From: Fibrobacter sp. UWEL
Lineage (GTDB): Bacteria > Fibrobacterota > Fibrobacteria > Fibrobacterales > Fibrobacteraceae
Assembly (NCBI RefSeq): GCF_900142535.1
Contig: NZ_FRBE01000011.1
Location: forward strand, 1 to 64,000
Length of the DNA stretch: 64,000 nt
Reading direction: 5' to 3'
Shown: positions 8,735 through 18,640 of the stretch, piece after piece
Layout of the letters: every line of letters starts with the position of its first letter
Position numbering within the stretch: the first letter of the stretch is position 1
The notes under the pieces: model-generated
What the model was told of the DNA's origin: nothing
What the model saw: the letters and a program-made list of their open reading frames with translations, nothing else
Databases searched by the model: none
Translations under genes and position numbers: made by a program

Positions 8735-10840
8735 ATGGGCGTGTTAAAATACTTCTTCATTAGTTTGGTGTTTTGTGGAAGTCTTTGGGCCATGCCTGCC
8801 CTGGATCGTGCATTTGTATTGAATCAGCCGGATGGTAGTTCTTTACGGGTCCGCTCCGTAGGTAATGAGGTCTTTAATTTTAAGGTAACCGCGGACGGCT
8901 ACGTAGTGGCCCGCGACAGTCTGGGATTTTTTTCGTACCTAGGGGAGGATGGCTCCAATTCGGGAGTTCATGCCCATGAAAGCGAAAATCGTACCGCCCA
9001 GGAACTAGAATTCCTGAGTTCACTCAACAAAGATGCCGTTCTGAATTTGCTGAACCAGCAAAAAACGGCTCGCACTTATGAAAGTATCCATAAGGCAGAG
9101 GGTAGCTTTGAATCTGTGGATTCAAACACGCCTAGCCCCAGATATATGCCGAAGGCTAAGGGCGTTCTCAATAGCGGGGAGGCTAAGGCTCTCGTAATTC
9201 TGGTGCAGTTCAGCGATATCAAGTTCTCGTCCAGCGATCCGAAATCCCAGTTTGAGAAATACCTCAACGCAGAGGGATATAGTGACAACGGGAATATTGG
9301 AAGCGTCAGGGATTACTTTAAGGATAATTCCTCTGGAAAGTTTATTCCCAACTTCGATGTGGTAGGCCCCATTACTCTTTCGGGAAGTGCCTACAAGACT
9401 TATGGCGAACATTCCAGATATGCTCAGGCTGGTGCAGCTGTTGCCCTGATGGAAGCCCTTGACACTCTGGTGAACCGTAAGACCATTGATTTTACCCAGT
9501 ATGATAGCGATAAGGATGGCTACGTTGACTTTGTCCATATGATTTATGCGGGTCTTGGCTCCAATGACTCCGGGCAGGATTCTGCCATATGGCCTCACAT
9601 GTGGTACTTGTCCCTGGCCAATTATCAACTGACCTGGAGGTCGTCTGCTGGTAAGGCTGTCGCTTCATCGGGAAGTGGATTCCGGAAGACTTATACTTAC
9701 GTGGATAAATATGCGTGTTCCAATGAATTGGATGGAGCCCTCTGGTATGATTACAAGCAAAAACAGACTGTTGGCGTGGGAACCTTCGTTCATGAATTCA
9801 GCCATGTGATGGGCCTGGGGGATCATTATGCTACAGATGGTTCAAGTGTATTTACAGCGACCTATTGGGACGTAATGGATGCTGGCGCTTATAACTACGC
9901 AAGCCAGGGCGCAGGAATGGCGACCGCCCCTCCCTATTATTCCGCCTTTGAAAAGGAATATCTGGGCTGGTCCAAACCGGATCAAATCGTGGAAGGAGAC
10001 GGACTTGAGTTACTTCCTGTTCAGGAGAATAAGGCCGTCAAGGTGGTCAATCCGAAAAATACGGATGAGTTCTATGTGCTTGAATATCGAAACCGCTCCA
10101 AGTGGGATGTGGGTTTGCCTAATCACGGAATGTTGATTTGGCACATTGATTACGACAGCTTGACTTGGTACAATGCGAAAGTCAACACTTCCGAAAGACT
10201 TCACGTAGACGTGGTGGAAGCGGATGGGGTTGCTGACGAGTGGACTGTTACTGCCGACGTGTTCCCTGGAACTTCCTGGTCGAAGAGGTATAATTCCTTC
10301 AATAAGTTTGTGACCTGGGATGGCTCTGATTTGGATGTTTCCCTTTCTAATATTACGGAAGCCAATGATTATAGCAAGGTCACGTTCAATGTGAAATTCG
10401 GGGATTCCTACGAAGGACCTATTGTAAGTTCCTCTAGTGAAGAAATAGAGGTTGCCTCGTCCAGTAGCCAGGAGCCAGTGATTATTGAAAGTTCATCCAG
10501 TGAAATAGTTGTGGTTGAGCCCGTTGTGCAGTCCAGTAGTTCTGAACAGGTTCTGGAGAGCAGCTCCAGCGAAGTCATTGCAGAAGTCGGCAGCTCCGAT
10601 AGTGCGCTCCCTGTGCGTAATGGCGTGAGGGCTGGCGTCAAGATTTCCCGCGCTAATGGCGTTCTGACTATTTCCGGCCTGCCGCAGGGAAACAAGGTCC
10701 TTCGGGTATTTTCCTTGAATGGTAACCTGCTGATGTCCCAGCCGGTAACGGGCGGCACGATTACGCTGGATAAGGCCCGTACCTTCGGGAATATTCCTGT
10801 TGTCGTCAAGGTGGATTCCTTTGTCCAGATGCGTTTTTAA
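8735..10840 (+). CDS. Secreted M6-family (immune inhibitor A-like) metalloprotease
   Basis: 701 residues with a signal peptide (hydrophobic residues 5-15, cleavage near SLWA-MPAL). The N-terminal propeptide carries the M6 pattern VLNQPDGSSLRVRSVGNE and DGYVVARDS. The catalytic zinc site is HEFSHVMGLGDHY (His ~353, Glu ~354, His ~357) inside VGTFVHEFSH. Calcium-type motifs such as DSDKDGYVDF lie before it. Residues ~565-630 are a poly-Ser/acidic linker, and the last ~70 residues (VLRVFSLNGNLLMSQP) resemble a C-terminal sorting domain of type IX-like secretion. The substrate is unknown. ATG 8735 is chosen because a signal peptide follows at once; TATTTT at 8722-8727 lies 7 bases before it and no Shine-Dalgarno is seen, so the message may be leaderless. 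Confidence 0.88.
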   Translation: MGVLKYFFISLVFCGSLWAMPALDRAFVLNQPDGSSLRVRSVGNEVFNFKVTADGYVVARDSLGFFSYLGEDGSNSGVHAHESENRTAQELEFLSSLNKDAVLNLLNQQKTARTYESIHKAEGSFESVDSNTPSPRYMPKAKGVLNSGEAKALVILVQFSDIKFSSSDPKSQFEKYLNAEGYSDNGNIGSVRDYFKDNSSGKFIPNFDVVGPITLSGSAYKTYGEHSRYAQAGAAVALMEALDTLVNRKTIDFTQYDSDKDGYVDFVHMIYAGLGSNDSGQDSAIWPHMWYLSLANYQLTWRSSAGKAVASSGSGFRKTYTYVDKYACSNELDGALWYDYKQKQTVGVGTFVHEFSHVMGLGDHYATDGSSVFTATYWDVMDAGAYNYASQGAGMATAPPYYSAFEKEYLGWSKPDQIVEGDGLELLPVQENKAVKVVNPKNTDEFYVLEYRNRSKWDVGLPNHGMLIWHIDYDSLTWYNAKVNTSERLHVDVVEADGVADEWTVTADVFPGTSWSKRYNSFNKFVTWDGSDLDVSLSNITEANDYSKVTFNVKFGDSYEGPIVSSSSEEIEVASSSSQEPVIIESSSSEIVVVEPVVQSSSSEQVLESSSSEVIAEVGSSDSALPVRNGVRAGVKISRANGVLTISGLPQGNKVLRVFSLNGNLLMSQPVTGGTITLDKARTFGNIPVVVKVDSFVQMRF

Positions 10841-10945
10841 ATACGTGCTCTGGAATCCTGCAGAAAAATTTTAATTAGGGGTAACACTTGGGCATGGCTC
10901 AGGTGTTTAATGCATGTAATTTCTAAATTTATACGAAGAAGAGAC

Positions 10946-13483
10946 ATGCCCCTTTTGAGAATCATAAACATTCTTATTTTGCTTTTGGTTGCGTTCCCCG
11001 TGTGGACCGTGGCTCAGGAAGGTGCGTCCCCGGAGGGTTTGCCTAAGGAGAAAACCATTCTCTTTAAGGGCGTTGTTCAGGATACTTCCTTTGCCGCTGA
11101 TGAAAAGCTGAATGTGGAAATCCTGGAAACGGGTGAGGCCCTCCAGACCACTGTTGGGACGCCTTTCCAGGTGGAACTTCCCGAAGATACCTTGTGGAAC
11201 GTTTGCGTTACCAATTCCGACACTAGCGGCGCCGAGAAGGAAAAATGCTACGAGCTGGTGTATTTAGGGAAGGATAGCGTCTTTAGCCATGTGCTGGGAG
11301 ATGCCGGCGTGACGGACACAACCCAGGTTCCCGAGCAAACCGCTGAAAAGGTCCCCGATGTCAATGGCGAGCTTGCCGAGTCACCAAGTCGAGGGGCGCC
11401 CGGTGACCTTGCTGAAAAGGACACTTCGGCTGCATCCAGTGACTCTGCCGACAAGTCTGATGATGTGGATGTGGACGCCTTGCTGGCGGCCGGTAAGGAT
11501 AGCGGCAAGGTGACGGAAATGAAGAAGGTGGTGGTGCAGTTGCGTCGCCGTCCCAAGCGTAAGGCGGGTGAATCTGTGGTTTCCGCCAAGTCCATCAAGC
11601 GTATGCCGGGCCTGGGTGAAGCGGACGTAATCCGCAGTATCCAGCAGTTGCCTGGCGTGGTGGCAAGTTCCGACTTTAGCACGAAAATTTATGTCCGCGG
11701 TGGGGCGGCCGACCAGAATCTGTTCCTGTACGATAATGCGGTGGTGTATTCGCCTACGCACTTCTTCGGCCTTTTCAGTACCTTCCTGGTGGAAACCATC
11801 GACGGTGTGGAATTCTACAAGAGCGGTTTCCCTGCGCAGTACGGTAACCGTTTGAGTTCCGTGCTAAAGATGGATGGACGCGCCGGCGGTCAGGATACAA
11901 CAGAGGAATGGTTTAGCAAGAGTAGCATTAAGATCAGTACTTTTGCGGCTCAGGCACATACGGAAGGACATAAGGGTAACGCCCGCTGGGTTCTCGCTGG
12001 ACGTACGACCTATATCGGCTACATTCTGGATTTGTGCAATGCCATTGGCCTTTTGGATCTGAATATCGATTATGAATTCACGGACCTGCAGGGAGACTTT
12101 ATGTATGAATTCTCCCCGGATACGAAACTTAAGTTCAGTTTCTATGTGGGTCAGGATGTTCTGGAATTTGACCCCCTTTATGTGGACTGGGGAAACGTTG
12201 CCATTCCTATCAATTTGAGCCATCGTTTTGGTGACTGGGATTATAACGCCACCTTCTCCTTCAGTCAGTTCTACCAGACCATGAAACTGACGGACTTGAT
12301 TAACATCGGTCAGGAACTTTACACCTTCTCCGCAAAGCAGTGGCTGAACTATCGCGGTGTGGACAACCATACCTTTACCATGGGCTACGAGCTGGAATAT
12401 GACTGGGACAAGTTCTACGAATACATTTCCAGCATGAAGGCTGTGGATATCCAGAAGCCGTTCCATCATGTGCTTTACGGTCAGGACGCTTGGCGAATCA
12501 ATGATGATTGGCTCTTGACTTATGGCCTTCGCTTGAACTATCAGGATCTTTCCCGAGATTTCGGTATTGAACCGAGATTCTCCCTGGTGTGGAATATTGA
12601 CGACAAGAAGACTCTTGAATTCTATGGCGGTCATTACCTGCAGTACATGAACTCCATCATGTTCGGCGACAGTGAATCCCTCAATGAATTCTACTACCCG
12701 TCAGTCACAACCTCCAAGGGTAAGCATTTGGAACCAGCCCGCTCCAATCTTTTTGCGGTGGAGTATAAGCAGGCCCAGATTCTGGATGAATTCGACTTTA
12801 CGGCAGGTGCCTATTTCAAGACACAGAACAACTTGAATACCTTCATGATGCAGATGGATTCCACAGACGAAACATCCTCCTCGGATTTTCTGCTGGCGGA
12901 TAACTTTGGAACTGCTGAAGGGTATTCCTTTGGTTATGAACTTTCACTCCGTCGTGAAAAGGGGGCTGTCTTTGGCGGCATCAACTGGAGCCAGAGTTTA
13001 AGTGTGCTGAAAAGTAACGACGGTACCAAAGCCTATTTCCCCAGCTGGCATCAGCCCTATGCTGTGAAGGCAGATCTTGGCATCAACTGGAAGGGTGAAG
13101 ACGGTATCTGGCCTCACCCGAAGAAGGGCCGTTACTTCAGATCCTCTGTGGTGGTGAAGTATTCTGCAGGTATGCCTATCAGTGAATATCTGGGTTACTT
13201 CTACCAGCAGAAAATGGAAGACCAGAAGTATACGGATAATGTCCAGGTTATTCCCGGCAGCCGCAATGCAGGCCGCCAGACGGATTACTTTCGTATAGAT
13301 GTGAAGGCTATTGATATTGGTCGTGAAGGCAAGTGGAACTTTAGCTGGACCATCATTAACTTGACCGATCACGAAAACATGTTCTATACCTATTACGATA
13401 CCAATAAGAACCCGCCAGAGTATAAGACTATTTCTCAGTTCCCCTTTTTGCCGATTATGTTGAATTATGAATACTATTTCTAA
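10946..13483 (+). CDS. TonB-dependent outer-membrane receptor
   Basis: 845 residues. A signal peptide (MPLLRIINILILLLVAF, cleavage near TVA-QEG) is followed by a ~100-residue beta domain and an acidic Ser/Asp linker (residues ~110-195). The plug domain spans ~205-310: SIKRMPGLGEADVIRSIQQLPGV, then KIYVRGGAADQNLFLYDNAVVY and EFYKSGFPAQYGNRLSSVLK. A ~530-residue beta-barrel follows and ends in Tyr-Tyr-Phe, the usual C-terminal aromatic. It would import a substrate across the outer membrane using energy from TonB. A TonB energising complex is encoded just downstream, with a DUF4249-type lipoprotein between. ATG 10946 is chosen for the signal peptide and AAGAAGAGA just upstream; an in-frame ATG at 10910 would add 12 charged residues. 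The substrate is unknown. Confidence 0.92.
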   Translation: MPLLRIINILILLLVAFPVWTVAQEGASPEGLPKEKTILFKGVVQDTSFAADEKLNVEILETGEALQTTVGTPFQVELPEDTLWNVCVTNSDTSGAEKEKCYELVYLGKDSVFSHVLGDAGVTDTTQVPEQTAEKVPDVNGELAESPSRGAPGDLAEKDTSAASSDSADKSDDVDVDALLAAGKDSGKVTEMKKVVVQLRRRPKRKAGESVVSAKSIKRMPGLGEADVIRSIQQLPGVVASSDFSTKIYVRGGAADQNLFLYDNAVVYSPTHFFGLFSTFLVETIDGVEFYKSGFPAQYGNRLSSVLKMDGRAGGQDTTEEWFSKSSIKISTFAAQAHTEGHKGNARWVLAGRTTYIGYILDLCNAIGLLDLNIDYEFTDLQGDFMYEFSPDTKLKFSFYVGQDVLEFDPLYVDWGNVAIPINLSHRFGDWDYNATFSFSQFYQTMKLTDLINIGQELYTFSAKQWLNYRGVDNHTFTMGYELEYDWDKFYEYISSMKAVDIQKPFHHVLYGQDAWRINDDWLLTYGLRLNYQDLSRDFGIEPRFSLVWNIDDKKTLEFYGGHYLQYMNSIMFGDSESLNEFYYPSVTTSKGKHLEPARSNLFAVEYKQAQILDEFDFTAGAYFKTQNNLNTFMMQMDSTDETSSSDFLLADNFGTAEGYSFGYELSLRREKGAVFGGINWSQSLSVLKSNDGTKAYFPSWHQPYAVKADLGINWKGEDGIWPHPKKGRYFRSSVVVKYSAGMPISEYLGYFYQQKMEDQKYTDNVQVIPGSRNAGRQTDYFRIDVKAIDIGREGKWNFSWTIINLTDHENMFYTYYDTNKNPPEYKTISQFPFLPIMLNYEYYF

Positions 13484-15113
13484 ACAGAACCTTGTATTCC
13501 TGCTTCTCGCATTCTTACTGGCGGGTTGTGACTTTCAGGGGCCTTGGTCTTATTATCCGGAAGAAACGGAAGTGTATCAGGGAATTTATACTTTCGGCTA
13601 TATCGTGGCCGACGAAAGCCCTTACGTGTGCTTCTCCAAGGTTTATGGCCTTACGGAAAGTTCCGCGGAAAACTTTGCTTTCTATAATAGCGCATCCGTG
13701 ACGGTGTCTGGATTTTTCGGTCCTTCCATTCATGACGATGGGGATACGGTTGCCCACCTCTATTCTCTGGAATCCGAAGGGAAGCCCAACTGCTTTAGGA
13801 GTGAAGTCTCCGGGGAATATCCTAGATATGCTGGTCTCGCAGGGGAATCCTACACCTTGAACGCAGCATTCAAGTGGGATAGCGCCGGTCATATGGTCAC
13901 GACGGAATTCAAGGCTGTGGCAAAAATTCCTACCAAGGTTCATGCCAAGGGTGTGATTCCTCCCAGCGTCAAGGGCGATGCTGAATTGCTACCTAATGAA
14001 TACGAGTATCTTGAATCGGAATTTTTGGCTTTCCCCTATGATGTGCTGACATATAAGATTCCTATGGAATATGACGAAAGTGTTCGTGGTATTCTCATGA
14101 CCATGTCTTACGACAAGATTGAAGGTGGTGAATCCATGAACACTACCTTGAACAATATGATGGGCGCTTTCCTGGATCCGGATTCCACAGGCTATGGCGG
14201 CGTTTCTTCGAAAAAGCCGGAAGAAAGTACGGCCAGCATGGGCGTCACTTCCCGTATGATGGTGGGCGGCCAGAATACTTTGGACACTATGGAATATCCG
14301 GGCATGACTGTTCCCATCGGAAAGTCTACCGTCTATTTCTATGCTACGGATCAGGCGTACATGGATTACGAAAATACGGTAATCGCAGCTATTAGCGATT
14401 CCCGCGTGGTGGCCAAGAGCAACGTGGAAAATGGCATGGGTGTGTTCAGCGGCATGCTGAAGGATTCCCTACTGTTGGAAGTGACTGCGGATACCTTCGT
14501 GACTTACTCTCATATGCGAGGCTGGGATTGCTCTCAGGAAGGTGGCATGGCAAATCACAAGCCCTTTGAAAGCAAGTGGTGCCGCCTCATCGATAAATCC
14601 CTTTGTGTGGAGGTGAAGGAAGAGGGTGATAGTGCGCAGGTCAACCTTCTGAATAGCAAAGAGTACTGTATTTCTGTTGCGGAAAGAGTTCGGATAGAAT
14701 TGTTTGATCGCTATCTTGGGAATGTACCCTGGTATGACTATGTGGACGAGGTGGTTACCTATGACGAATTTAAGAATCGTGATAAGGACCGAGAGAAACT
14801 GATTGCCCACAAGGATTCTATCAATCATAAGGCACTCCTTATGTATTGTGCAAGAAGTAACTTTGAAAACAACGACGTGGCCAGCTGTGATGACCTACGA
14901 GAACAGTGCCAGGTCAGTCTGGAAAAAACAGACTGCAAGGAATATCTGTGGGAATGGTGCTCCGATCGTGACTGGAACATTGGAGAGTATCCCCAGTGTG
15001 GAACGGCCCTGGTGAGCCGCTACTACCTAGAAGAAATGAACTCTCCCATCCTGGAAAGGGTCATCGAAAACTGGTGCGAAAAGAATCCTAAAGATTCTCA
15101 ATGCAAGAGGTAA
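13467..15113 (+). CDS. DUF4249-like outer-membrane lipoprotein partner of the TonB receptor
   Basis: 548 residues. The signal peptide ends in lipobox L-L-A-G-C with Cys21. The N-terminal half follows the DUF4249 layout (YIVADESPYVCFSKVYGLTES, GESYTLNA, KAVAKIPTKV), a family usually encoded directly after TonB-dependent receptors and thought to be a surface or periplasmic accessory. The C-terminal ~110 residues are cysteine-rich (YCARSNF, SCDDLREQC, KTDCKEYLWEWC, WCEKNPKDSQC), probably disulphide-bonded after export. The gene overlaps the receptor by 17 bases, so the two are translationally coupled. The ligand cannot be deduced. Confidence 0.82.
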   Translation: MNTISKQNLVFLLLAFLLAGCDFQGPWSYYPEETEVYQGIYTFGYIVADESPYVCFSKVYGLTESSAENFAFYNSASVTVSGFFGPSIHDDGDTVAHLYSLESEGKPNCFRSEVSGEYPRYAGLAGESYTLNAAFKWDSAGHMVTTEFKAVAKIPTKVHAKGVIPPSVKGDAELLPNEYEYLESEFLAFPYDVLTYKIPMEYDESVRGILMTMSYDKIEGGESMNTTLNNMMGAFLDPDSTGYGGVSSKKPEESTASMGVTSRMMVGGQNTLDTMEYPGMTVPIGKSTVYFYATDQAYMDYENTVIAAISDSRVVAKSNVENGMGVFSGMLKDSLLLEVTADTFVTYSHMRGWDCSQEGGMANHKPFESKWCRLIDKSLCVEVKEEGDSAQVNLLNSKEYCISVAERVRIELFDRYLGNVPWYDYVDEVVTYDEFKNRDKDREKLIAHKDSINHKALLMYCARSNFENNDVASCDDLREQCQVSLEKTDCKEYLWEWCSDRDWNIGEYPQCGTALVSRYYLEEMNSPILERVIENWCEKNPKDSQCKR

Positions 15114-15152
15114 CAGTTTTTAATAATTGAAGTGTTAAAGAAGAGTATGAAT

Positions 15153-16007
15153 ATGAAGAAGAAAACTCTAGTGATTTTATTGTTCGCCATGGCGTTCGCC
15201 GGCAATGCGTTTGCCGATGTGGATTCCGACATTCGGGACATGAAGCTGGAAAAGGAAAAGCTGAATAGCGAAATTGCAAAACTGAATTCCCAGATTTCCG
15301 CAACCGATTCCATGCTGAAAGCGGATGACAAACGTTTCAAAACTTTGCAGGAACGTTACAGGAAGGATAAGGAACGCCGCAAGTCCGAAATAGATTCCTT
15401 GAATCTCAAGATCAAGGATGTTGCAGAACAGCTCCAGCAGGAACGCAATAAACAAGCTCGTGCCAAGAATCGTAGCGAAAACGTGAAGTCCAAGCGCAAG
15501 GCTCTTAGCACTGCATTGGTGACCATCAGTAAGCAACTGGAATTTCAGATTTCCCAGACCCTGCCTTGGGAACGTGAGACCCGTCTGGACCGTGCAAAAT
15601 CCTTGACTCGAGATATTGAAAGTGGGAACGCTTCCGAAGAAGAAGCCTTCTCCCGCTTGAAGGCTCTCATTGCCGAAGAAACCAAGTTCGGTGATGAAGT
15701 CGCCATTATTAATTCTCCGCTGACTCGCAAGAACGGGGAACTGATTAACGCCCAGATTCTCCGCATTGGCAACCAGTGGATGATTTATAGCGATGAAAAC
15801 GGAACGGTTTACGGCGCCCTGGTTCGTAAGGTAGCTGCTTCCTCTTCTGGAGATAATCGTGCCGCCGTCACCTACGAATGGGTGGAAGACTTGAACTTGG
15901 CAGAACGTGATGCCATCCGTTTTGCTCTGGATGTGAAGCAGGCAAAGAAGCCCCCTCAGATGGTGAACCTGCCTGTAAGTCTCTCTATTGTTAGGGAGGA
16001 AAAGTAA
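15153..16007 (+). CDS. DUF3450-like periplasmic component of a TonB2-type system
   Basis: 284 residues. A signal peptide (MKKKTLVILLFAMAFAGNAFA) leads into a long coiled coil (residues ~25-125, heptads rich in K/E/L) and a C-terminal globular part with ALIAEETKFGDEV and ILRIGNQWMIYSDENG. This matches the layout of DUF3450 proteins, which precede the TtpC/ExbB/ExbD/TonB genes in TonB2-type clusters. ATG 15153 is preferred because AAGAAGAG lies 8 bases upstream; GTG 15132 and ATG 15147 are in frame. Its stop overlaps the next ATG by one base. It probably couples the inner-membrane motor to the receptor side of the periplasm (inference). Confidence 0.8.
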   Translation: MKKKTLVILLFAMAFAGNAFADVDSDIRDMKLEKEKLNSEIAKLNSQISATDSMLKADDKRFKTLQERYRKDKERRKSEIDSLNLKIKDVAEQLQQERNKQARAKNRSENVKSKRKALSTALVTISKQLEFQISQTLPWERETRLDRAKSLTRDIESGNASEEEAFSRLKALIAEETKFGDEVAIINSPLTRKNGELINAQILRIGNQWMIYSDENGTVYGALVRKVAASSSGDNRAAVTYEWVEDLNLAERDAIRFALDVKQAKKPPQMVNLPVSLSIVREEK

Positions 16008-17563
16008 TGAAGAATCTTTTGAATACTCTGCTGCTAATTGCGATTCTTTCTGGTTCTGCTTTTGCTTGGCCTTGGTCCTCGAAGGAAGCTGTTGTAGATA
16101 GTGCCAAAATCCGCGATTCCCTGAAGTTGGTGGAATACAAGGAGCTGCAGCGTGAAGTGGATGCATTGACCCGCATTCGCCTGCAGAAGGCCGACTCTCT
16201 GGAAAAGCTGGAAGCGGAACACTGGCGCAAGCGTTATAACGAAACTCAGCTGACGGAAGAACATCAGACTGAAACTCGCGAGCTGGATGGCCGTTACTCC
16301 AAGTTGTCTACTGACCTTGGCCGCGTGAATGAAGAAGTCATGGCCAGCAAGGACGTGACGACGGATGCCGAAGAAAAGGCAAAGTCCGATGAATCCGCCT
16401 ACGATGCCTTGAACACTCAGGTGAAACTCTCTGTGGATAAGTCCCTCGGAGAAATCACTGGTGATTATCCCGTGGGGATGAATGACCGTCTGGTGAATTT
16501 GAAGAAGGCTCAGGATGAAGCCGACGCCAAGACTCCGAATACGCTTTCTGTTACCCGTCTCTTCCTGGAAGACCAGCTGAAGCGTCACGAAATGACCTAC
16601 ACTCAGTCCTACGGAAATACCCTCTCTCAGGTGGGTTCCCGTCCCGATGTAAATGTCAATCGCTTGCGCCTGGGCACCGTCTTCCTAGGCGAAGTGGCTA
16701 CGGATGGTTCCGCAGGTGGTGTGGGTGAAGTTCAGGCATTGCTCCGCTCCGGTGCATTGCAGGGTAAGGTTTTCGAATGGAATAATACGCTCCCTCCGGA
16801 AATGTCTGCTACCATCCGCTCCGCCGTCTCTCAGGCAAGTGCCGCGCAATCCCAATCTGCTGCACAATCTGCAATCATCCCTCTAGATGTGCTCCAGAAT
16901 AAGGCCGTGAAGAACTCCATTACAGACACTAAGGAATTAACCTGGAAGGAAGAACTGCAGGCCTTCTTCAAGAAGGGTGGCATTGTGATGTACCCCCTCA
17001 TGCTGGTGGCGATTTTTGCACTGCTCCTTTCTCTGGAACGTTTCATCGTGCTGACCATCCGCGGCCGCATCGGCAAGCGTTTCGTCAAGAAGGTGGAAGG
17101 CATGGTTCGTGAAAATCGCTATGAAGATGCCGCCAACCTTTGCCTCAAAAAGGAAAGCAGCCTCTCCATGGTTATGTTCTCCGTCCTGAACAAGGCCCGC
17201 GAAACTCGTGATGCAGCGGAAAAGTCCCTGCAGGAAGCTCTGCTCCGTGAACAGCCCAAATTGGAACGCCGCATGGGCCTGCTGGCTGCCATGGGTTCCA
17301 TCGCACCGCTGTTAGGTTTGCTGGGTACGGTGACTGGTATTATTACCCTCTTTAACGTGATTACGGAAGTAGGTACCAATGATGCCCGCGTCTTGGCTGG
17401 CGGTATTTCCGAAGCTCTGGTCACCACGGAAACGGGCTTGATCATTGCAATCCCCGTCATGATTCTCCACGGCCTCCTCAGCGAAAAAATCGAGAAGGTC
17501 ACCAGCGAACTTTACGTCCAGAGCACCAGCCTCCTGAATAAAATTTTCCCGAAGGAAGATTAA
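16007..17563 (+). CDS. TtpC-like long MotA/TolQ/ExbB proton-channel protein
   Basis: 518 residues. A signal peptide (residues ~1-20) is followed by a ~280-residue periplasmic coiled-coil region, then a C-terminal MotA/TolQ/ExbB domain with three membrane segments: GGIVMYPLMLVAIFALLLSL (~325-344), MGSIAPLLGLLGTVTGIITL (~425-445) and a third near ETGLIIAIPVMILHGLLSE. This exported-arm plus channel layout is that of TtpC, the extra subunit of TonB2 systems in vibrios and relatives. A strong AGGGAGGA Shine-Dalgarno lies at 15993-16000. It is followed without a gap by a short ExbB gene. The role is energising outer-membrane transport with proton-motive force. Confidence 0.88.
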   Translation: MKNLLNTLLLIAILSGSAFAWPWSSKEAVVDSAKIRDSLKLVEYKELQREVDALTRIRLQKADSLEKLEAEHWRKRYNETQLTEEHQTETRELDGRYSKLSTDLGRVNEEVMASKDVTTDAEEKAKSDESAYDALNTQVKLSVDKSLGEITGDYPVGMNDRLVNLKKAQDEADAKTPNTLSVTRLFLEDQLKRHEMTYTQSYGNTLSQVGSRPDVNVNRLRLGTVFLGEVATDGSAGGVGEVQALLRSGALQGKVFEWNNTLPPEMSATIRSAVSQASAAQSQSAAQSAIIPLDVLQNKAVKNSITDTKELTWKEELQAFFKKGGIVMYPLMLVAIFALLLSLERFIVLTIRGRIGKRFVKKVEGMVRENRYEDAANLCLKKESSLSMVMFSVLNKARETRDAAEKSLQEALLREQPKLERRMGLLAAMGSIAPLLGLLGTVTGIITLFNVITEVGTNDARVLAGGISEALVTTETGLIIAIPVMILHGLLSEKIEKVTSELYVQSTSLLNKIFPKED

Positions 17564-18226
17564 TTGAACAACAGCGTTTACATAGTCATAGAAGCTTTGC
17601 AGAAGACTTATGGTGCCGGCGGCATCGTAATGTTGCCCATCCTGCTGTGTGGCGCCATTGGCTTCTATTATCTGTACTCTGCCTGGTTCCGCATTGGTCG
17701 TGATTACTTCCGCAAGGATTCCCACAGGGTGGTAAAGCACCTGCGGGAAGATTTGCAGAACAGCAAGACGGGGGAGGCTCGCACTGCTCGGGGCCGCCTG
17801 AAAAAGCGTGGTGGAATTCTTGCCCGAGAGCTGCATCTCGCCCTGAAAGTGGCCATCGAAACTCCCTCGGAATATGAAGACTATATGCAGGTGCGCATGA
17901 TCAAGACCTTGCGTTACATGCAGCAGGGCAATCACATTGTTTCCGTGATGGCTGCGGCCGCTCCGCTGCTGGGCCTGCTGGGAACGGTGACGGGCATGGT
18001 ATCCACCTTCGAAGTGATTACCCTTTACGGAAACCAGAATCCAGTTTTAATGGCAGATGGTATTTCCGAAGCATTGATTTCTACACAGAGCGGATTGCTC
18101 ATTGCATTCCCTCTCACCCTCTTGAAGCAACGCCTGGATGAACGAATTGAGATTCTTTCCCAGCAATTGCAGCTAGGCGCAACCGTTATTGAAAATTTTA
18201 TTGGGAACAAATCCCGCAAGATTTAA
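17564..18226 (+). CDS. exbB: ExbB-like proton-channel protein
   Basis: 220 residues with the canonical three-segment MotA/TolQ/ExbB topology: residues ~20-40 (IVMLPILLCGAIGFYYLYSA), ~124-150 (VMAAAAPLLGLLGTVTGMVS) and ~165-190 (TQSGLLIAFPLTLLK). The signature GLLGTVTGM and the ISTQSGLLIAFP channel helix are both present. The start codon is TTG 17564, directly after the preceding stop and behind GAAGGAAG. With ExbD and TonB it forms the inner-membrane motor. Confidence 0.9.
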   Translation: MNNSVYIVIEALQKTYGAGGIVMLPILLCGAIGFYYLYSAWFRIGRDYFRKDSHRVVKHLREDLQNSKTGEARTARGRLKKRGGILARELHLALKVAIETPSEYEDYMQVRMIKTLRYMQQGNHIVSVMAAAAPLLGLLGTVTGMVSTFEVITLYGNQNPVLMADGISEALISTQSGLLIAFPLTLLKQRLDERIEILSQQLQLGATVIENFIGNKSRKI

Positions 18227-18235
18227 AGGCAAGAA

Positions 18236-18640
18236 ATGAATTTTAACCTCCCGCAGCGAAAGCAAAAAGACATGGGCATCGATATGGGCCCCTTGATGGA
18301 CATCGTGTTCATCTTGTTGATCTTCTTTGTGGTTACTTCCAGCTTTACACGAGAAACTGGCGTGGACGTTACCAAGCCCCAGGCCCAGAGTGCTTCCCAA
18401 CTGGAAAAGGAAAACATCCTCATCGCCATCACTCGCGAAGGGACGATCCATATTAACGAACGCCAGGTGGACTTGGCTAGCCTCCAGGATATTCTCAAAC
18501 AGTCCTTGGCAAAAACTCCGGACCGTGAAGCCGTCGTAATTGCCGATAAGGGCGCCGAAACGGGTGTACTCGTCCAGGTCATTGACGCCTGTAATATGAG
18601 TGGCGTCAAGAAAGTATCCATCGCAGCTCAGGCAGATTAG
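18236..18640 (+). CDS. exbD: ExbD/TolR-family motor protein
   Basis: 134 residues. A short cytoplasmic start is followed by one membrane helix containing the essential Asp in IDMGPLMDIVFILLIFFVVT (MDIVF), then a periplasmic domain with SQLEKENILIAITREGTIHI and DREAVVIADKGAETGVLVQV. These are ExbD/TolR hallmarks. AGGCAAG precedes ATG 18236. Its stop abuts the TonB start. Confidence 0.93.
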   Translation: MNFNLPQRKQKDMGIDMGPLMDIVFILLIFFVVTSSFTRETGVDVTKPQAQSASQLEKENILIAITREGTIHINERQVDLASLQDILKQSLAKTPDREAVVIADKGAETGVLVQVIDACNMSGVKKVSIAAQAD